NCBI GenBank assembly: GCA_963931925.1
Contig: OZ007572.1
Span: 21,694,882 to 21,758,881, forward strand
Direction: 5' to 3'
Length of the DNA stretch: 64,000 nucleotides
Origin: Onchidella celtica
Taxonomy: Eukaryota; Mollusca; Gastropoda; Systellommatophora; Onchidiidae
Shown here piece after piece: positions 59,344-64,000 of this stretch. The translations under genes and the position numbers were made by a program. Within the stretch, counting starts at the first letter, position 1. Every line of letters begins with the position of its first letter. The notes under the pieces were generated by a model. It was not told the DNA's origin and made no database searches. It saw only the letters and a list, made by a program, of their open reading frames with translations.

Positions 59344-60491
59344 TGTCACAAATCCCAGACTGGGAGATGCGATGGTTATAACAGGACAACAATCACGAAC
59401 GAACAAGTATAACACTTAACAGAACAACCCATCAGACTCACACATTTATTAACATAAATATAAAGATAAGGATAACAGTGCAATTACATACATACATTAT
59501 ATTCTTCAAGTTAACTGCCGTCCACGGCCTTCTTCCGTAAACACACTTCCTCGGGTCCACAACCCGGTAATTACTCTAAAGACACCTCAGCCTCTCTACT
59601 CGGGGTCTTAATGACACACTAGTATTCTTTCACACCACAGTCTCTCAATAGCGCCTCCCTATGGCAATACACCTTAGCCTCCTATACACTTCACGTGGCC
59701 ATAGCACGTTAATACTTCAATTCACATGAATATCTCATTCGCACAGTAATACATCCATGTCACAGTAGTACATCTTAATAGCACATTCACGATCATATAT
59801 AAATCCCTGTCTGTGGCCAGACTGCCACGACTCATGTGCCTCTACTGTCCTGCACCGACAGCTTCACTCCTGGCCTATGTGTGGCCTTCGGCCCTATGCT
59901 GGCCTATCCCCTGTGCTCACCGTAGGCGGCTCTTCGGCCCGACCCCGGCACCTACAAAAATAACATTACATTGGTATAATACCATACCATTTCTAATCAC
60001 TTCACCCCTCATTACAACTCATGAAGCGTACACACAATAGTTCACATTTCACCCACCAAACATCTTACGGTAACACCTCCACCGTATTACACCCTACTCA
60101 CTCTCGCTACAAATCCATGAAGCTAACTTCCATCTATCGCTCATGGCGCACATTGCTATATACAGTATCAAGGACTTCCACATTCCTCACATATACTTAT
60201 TTACATCATGGTCGTAGACGAATATAATACATCAATCATAATTATCAATCATCGTTCCACCTACCAGTCATCACTGGAAAACACTGTCACAATCTCCCGA
60301 CTGTTCTCACTCACGTCCGTCCCCTAGGACCTTCTAACTTGCAGTGATAGTAGTACAGCGCTGTCGCCTCATGCAGACCCCCCCCCCCCCACTCACAACA
60401 TGCACGCTTTTCATTACCCGTGGGCCGTGGGTTAACTTTACTCGACCCCCTTCCCCCGTAACTACTGATCCCAGCTCACCTACTCGTGACA
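59344..60491 (-). mobile_element. Solo LTR 2, 1148 bp
   Basis: Begins TGTCACAAATCCCAG and ends ACTCGTGACA, flanked by perfect AGTTC duplications (59339-59343, 60492-60496). Same family and orientation as LTR 1, with long near-identical stretches (for example TGCCTCTACTGTCCTGCACC in both) and several small indels. Because its duplication differs from that of LTR 1, the two are separate insertions. Confidence 0.9.
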
Positions 60492-60510
60492 AGTTCCTTC
60501 CGTATTTTAA

Positions 60511-60655
60511 GCGGATGGTTGGTGGACGTTTCTGGTAGGATCTCCTTCTGTCCTATCGCTCTGTTATGGTGTGTCTATCGTCTTACTTTTTCCTAGCACA
60601 GCGTGACCTTTGTGGTGTCGACGTGCTTTCTCCAAACTCAAACTCAAACTCAAAC
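60511..60655 (+). repeat. Element D copy 7, full length
   Basis: GCGGATGGTTGGTGGACGTT, CCTTCTGTCCTATCGCTCTG, CCTAGCACAGCGTGACC, GTCGACGTGCTTTCTCC and a tail of three AAACTC units. The simple-repeat tail suggests retrotransposition. Best reference copy for the family. Confidence 0.88.
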
Positions 60656-60841
60656 CCCCTATTTTGAAGTGTCATCTTATAATTTTTTACCATTTTAAAC
60701 TTTTACAGTGGTAATTATTGAAACATTTATTTAGTGTGTGAAATGTTCATTCGTGATCACTCTTGTATTATTACTGTTTCATGTAATTATATAATGACAC
60801 GCTGTGTATAGCGTAAAATGTACTTTTCCAGTTTGGAGTCA

Positions 60842-61167
60842 GGGTGGTTGGTGGGCGCTTCTGGTGGGGTCTCTATCTGTCTTGTCATTCTTTTATATTC
60901 TGTTTATCGCGGCGTTTCTCAAGGTGGAGCGTGGCAATAATTATTCTGATGGGGCGTGAGACTTCAGAATGGGCCATAGGGATATATACTGTATTGTATA
61001 CAAACTTTATCTGGTCATGGTGGGGCGCACGTCGTTGTTGTTGTTGTTGTTGTTTTTGGTGGGGGGGGGGGGGGCGAGGAATTGAAGTGGGGCGTGGGTA
61101 AAAAAAAAGGGTTGAGAAACATTGGTGTGTCGACGTTCTTTCTCCATAATTATTCAAACTCAAAACT
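60842..61167 (+). repeat. Element D copy 8 split by hAT-like element
   Basis: GGTGGTTGGTGGGCGCTTCT, TTATATTCTGTTTATCG, then the hAT-like insertion, then GTGTCGACGTTCTTTCTCC and an AAACTC tail. Confidence 0.85.
60910..61124. mobile_element. hAT-like miniature element nested in D
   Basis: Begins CGGCGTTTCTCAAGG and ends GGTTGAGAAACATTG; interior GGGCCATAGGGATATA and GTGGGGCGCACGTCG match 7786-7981. The flanks GTTTATCG and GTGTGTCG agree at 6 of 8 positions. A GTT repeat and a 14-nt G run (61061-61074) sit inside. Confidence 0.8.
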
Positions 61168-62301
61168 CCTCCTTTGGCTGCGACGTTTCCCGGGGAGCCC
61201 AGTGCCTCCCGTCTGAGAATCACTGGCATCATCGTTATGGGCAGCTGTTCTCCCATTGATGATTCCAGCATCACATTCACAACCAGGCATTCCCCCGGGC
61301 ATTACTACCAGTGGGAGAGATTGGGTGTTAAAGTAATTAGAGATATTTTAGAAGGGCGCTATAATTTCTTCAGTCTTCCTTCCCCTGACCAGCTCAGTCA
61401 CTAACACAAGTCAGATGCCATTATTGGCGACGAACTGATAGCTCAGTTTCGTACTTCAGGTCACCTTGAAATCTTGAATGTTCATAATTCTGCTCAAGTG
61501 AACCAATAAATATTAGGAAGAGATAATTACTACAAGGTTTCGGGCTTTTTTTTTTTTTTAACAGAATTGCTCCAGTCTGTCCATCGGTCACCATGTGTTG
61601 GTGGGAGGAGGGGGCAGTGGTTTTTTTTCTCGATTCTTTTGATCTTTATTTTTGGACAGCTAAATTGCCTAGTGTGATAAAAGGACTTCTTTCCCGTTTC
61701 CAGTCCAGCCCCGTTTATCTGTTACATACAGCTACTTGGACATTTTTAATCACCTGTTTGGCCAAACTGAGAGTGGCGGTGTATAAACAGTGATACCATA
61801 CACCGTAAACACACGTGAGCCACCTGTTCTCTTGGCCGCACGCATATTTTCCCCCCACAGCCCAGCACGTCAGTCAATGAGGAGTTAAGAATAATTATCT
61901 CTTTGCATGGGTGCCTTCGAGCCAGCGGCGTCTTTTGATCAGCACAGCAAAATGTTGAGTCAAAAAGTCTTGCCTTGGAGGAACCTTGGATATTTTATTT
62001 TGGACGTCGGGGTGCCTGGGTGCTTAATTACAGCATTCTCTAAATAATTGTCTCTATCGGGAGTCAAAGGAAAGCTAAATTTAATGGTAATTATTTCTGT
62101 TAATTGGAGTTAAGTCCGAGACTCGGGTTAAATACAGCCAGTGGGTGTGGGATAACACAAACATCCAGCGCCTTTCGTGTTGATGGGTGTGATGATAATG
62201 ATGATGGTGATGAGGTCGTTGACGTTGTTTCACCAGAAAAATTAAAGTTGAATGCTTCGTCCACACCCTTGTCCATCAACATCAGAATCTGCATCATCAT
62301 T
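61168..62301. other. No gene recognised
   Basis: A T run at about 61547-61559. Frames on both strands at 61174-61404 are unrecognised. Confidence 0.5.
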
Positions 62302-62527
62302 GCGTCCCCCTAACATGACAAGGTTCGAGCTCTACTTCTTGGCTGAACTGAGTTCCACAATACACATTGTGTCTCAAAGTGTCAAGCGGATTAGGTGTGT
62401 AATTGCTTAATATTACTCTAAAGAAAAAATGCCATTCCTCTAAAGGCTATGAGCACATGAACCTTCAGTCACCAATTTTTCAAACAACTGTCAGAAGAGA
62501 GTTACGACCTTGTCATTCTAAGGAGTC
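62302..62527 (+). mobile_element. Element H, ~226-bp inverted-repeat element
   Basis: Left end GCGTCCCCCTAACATGACAA is the inverted counterpart of the right end (ACCTTGTCATTCTAAGGAGT) with several mismatches over about 30 bp. A fragment of the same family is at 27692-27775. No coding capacity. Confidence 0.65.
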
Positions 62528-64000
62528 GATTGGGTTGTTAGTCAGAAATATCCAAACAGTGATGTCCTCAGGCGCCGTGTAAGTAGCCAGGTCGTGAGGA
62601 CGTAAAAACAAACTACCTGACATGCATTGACGCTGTGCTAGACCTGTATTTACACAACATCAGCTGCCAGTGATCAAAGTGTTGACGATGAATGAACTCT
62701 CTGGCGGCAAAACTTATCACCAGCTCTTTTTCTGTTTTAATTCATCTGGAATATTGCGAGAGGGGAGCGGTTAAGTGGCGGTGAGGAGATTTAACGATGA
62801 AAGACAGACTGCAATGAAGAGAAGAATGAGGATTGGGGAGCAGAAGGGGCGGAGCTAAATGACGAGAGATCGACCCATTTGCTTTGACAACGGGTTTGAA
62901 CTCATGCCAGTCTTCGGTGGCTTTACTTTTCATTAGAACATCTTAGTTTTCATGCTTCGTGGAGTTTAGCTTTGAGTCTTGGCATATATGTATGTGTTGT
63001 TGTTGTTGTTTTTCTTTCTTCTTTTTTTCCTGTTGTCATTTGCTACTCATTTTGAAAAACAGGGAAATAACGAAATATATTAGAAACTGACAGGCTGCCA
63101 TTTTTTCGGACTGTGCGTGGTCTCTGATATCTGATTTGGCAATTTGAAAAGTGAATCTTTCACCTGAGGAAGACAACTGTTGGAGACGATATATTATGAA
63201 AAGAGAGAATATCATTACGTACTTTTTTCTCCAGGCAACCGTCTTTTCCAATTAAGTACACATTCGACATAACAATAACATATAATAATTATTATAATGA
63301 CACAGGTTTGGAGCGGGATAGAAAGAAGCATTATAGTTATAGAAATAAACATATGCAACGGAAAGTATTGATTTGTGATGTTCTTTCACATTCAGGGCTG
63401 AAGACTTACTTCTTTAACACTACCTTCATTTTGTGGCCTTTTTGTTTTTTCTTTTTCAAAATCTTGTTGTTGTGTGTCAGTGCTTTACTCTATTGTTGGA
63501 CCGAAAACAATAACAACAAAAAGACGTGTGTCTGGTTTCTGACAAATCTGGAAGCATCGTGATTACTGGTAATACGTGAGAATTTTCAAGCGTTCTTTAT
63601 GAACCTGTATTCGTATGACGTTTTGAACACTGCGGAACGGTGTAGATGCCGTCAGTTTTTACCACGGCCTAAACTGTTATCGTTGATCAAGTGATGTCTC
63701 ACTGTAGTATGCTGTCTGACTTTAAGAAAAACAATAAAACTGTCTTTATGGCTGCCTGTTTAAGTTGTTGATCGAAACTTTTTCCGTGGGAAAGGTGTCA
63801 TGTACAATTAGCATTCGGCTGTATTGTTTCGTTTTGGAAATGAAGAAGGGAGGGGGTATTATTGAGAATGTTATTGTAAATGTCAATGAACGGCGTACTG
63901 TCGTCGTGGCATGTATAATTATCTGCAGCTGGTAGCGACATCGACATTGTGGTGTTGTAGATTGTTCCAAATTGTCGCCCTCTCACAGAGATGTCATTGT
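62528..64000. other. No gene recognised
   Basis: Noncoding in appearance up to the window end; a GTT repeat near 62997-63012. No exon supported. Confidence 0.5.

Noticed and set aside
44754..60491. A single 15.7-kb LTR retrotransposon bounded by LTRs 1 and 2
   Set aside because: The two LTRs have different 5-bp duplications, a DCP1 exon and unrelated repeats lie between them, and no gag/pol is present.

Overview
This is eukaryotic, gene-poor, repeat-dense DNA, most likely from a mollusc and plausibly a gastropod. The evidence is GT-AG introns, no prokaryotic-style gene packing, a tRNA-derived SINE with an intact B box, a SINE/LINE tail ending in an (ATT)n stretch, decayed LINE tails, several families of short inverted-repeat elements and very many (CT)n, (GATA)n-type and G/C homopolymer tracts. 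The organism is inferred from these features; no species can be named from this sequence alone.

One protein-coding gene is recognised with confidence: DCP1, the mRNA-decapping activator with an EVH1/WH1-like domain, on the + strand. Two consecutive coding exons are visible, at 29950-30092 and 47186-47249. Their phases fit exactly (one base carried over, two bases supplied) and they are separated by an intron of about 17.1 kb. A possible in-frame microexon (21 or 24 nt) lies between them at 37012-37032. The 5' and 3' ends of the gene were not found. A second, unrecognised, candidate exon on the - strand (58434 to 57022) appears to be split by a solo LTR.

Layout. 1-29 kb: noncoding DNA with short inverted-repeat elements (families A, B, C), a SINE tail, two hAT-like miniature elements, two LINE tails, a dispersed repeat (family D) carrying a 23-bp minisatellite, two long hairpins (11.5 and 23.6 kb), and a 171-bp tandem repeat at 28.5 kb. 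29.4-30.1 kb: a 28-bp minisatellite whose units look like 3' splice sites, directly upstream of DCP1 exon 1 of this window. 30.1-47.2 kb: the DCP1 intron, filled with microsatellites, A/C/D elements and a solo LTR. 47-64 kb: nested A-in-C element, a hAT-like element, a 300-bp CT tract, a full-length SINE, two more solo LTRs, more D copies with a nested hAT-like element, and a further inverted-repeat element (H).

The repeats document a sequence of insertions: B into A, A into C, hAT-like into D, LTR into a coding-like frame. Three solo LTRs each have their own 5-bp target duplication, so the two related ones at 44.8 and 59.3 kb are independent insertions and not the ends of one provirus-like element. 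Element names A, B, C, D, H are local labels given here. No defence island, CRISPR array, operon or other compact novel system is present. The most unusual items are the hairpin at 23.6 kb, the decoy-splice-site minisatellite, the D-element minisatellite expansion, and the LTR-split reading frame.
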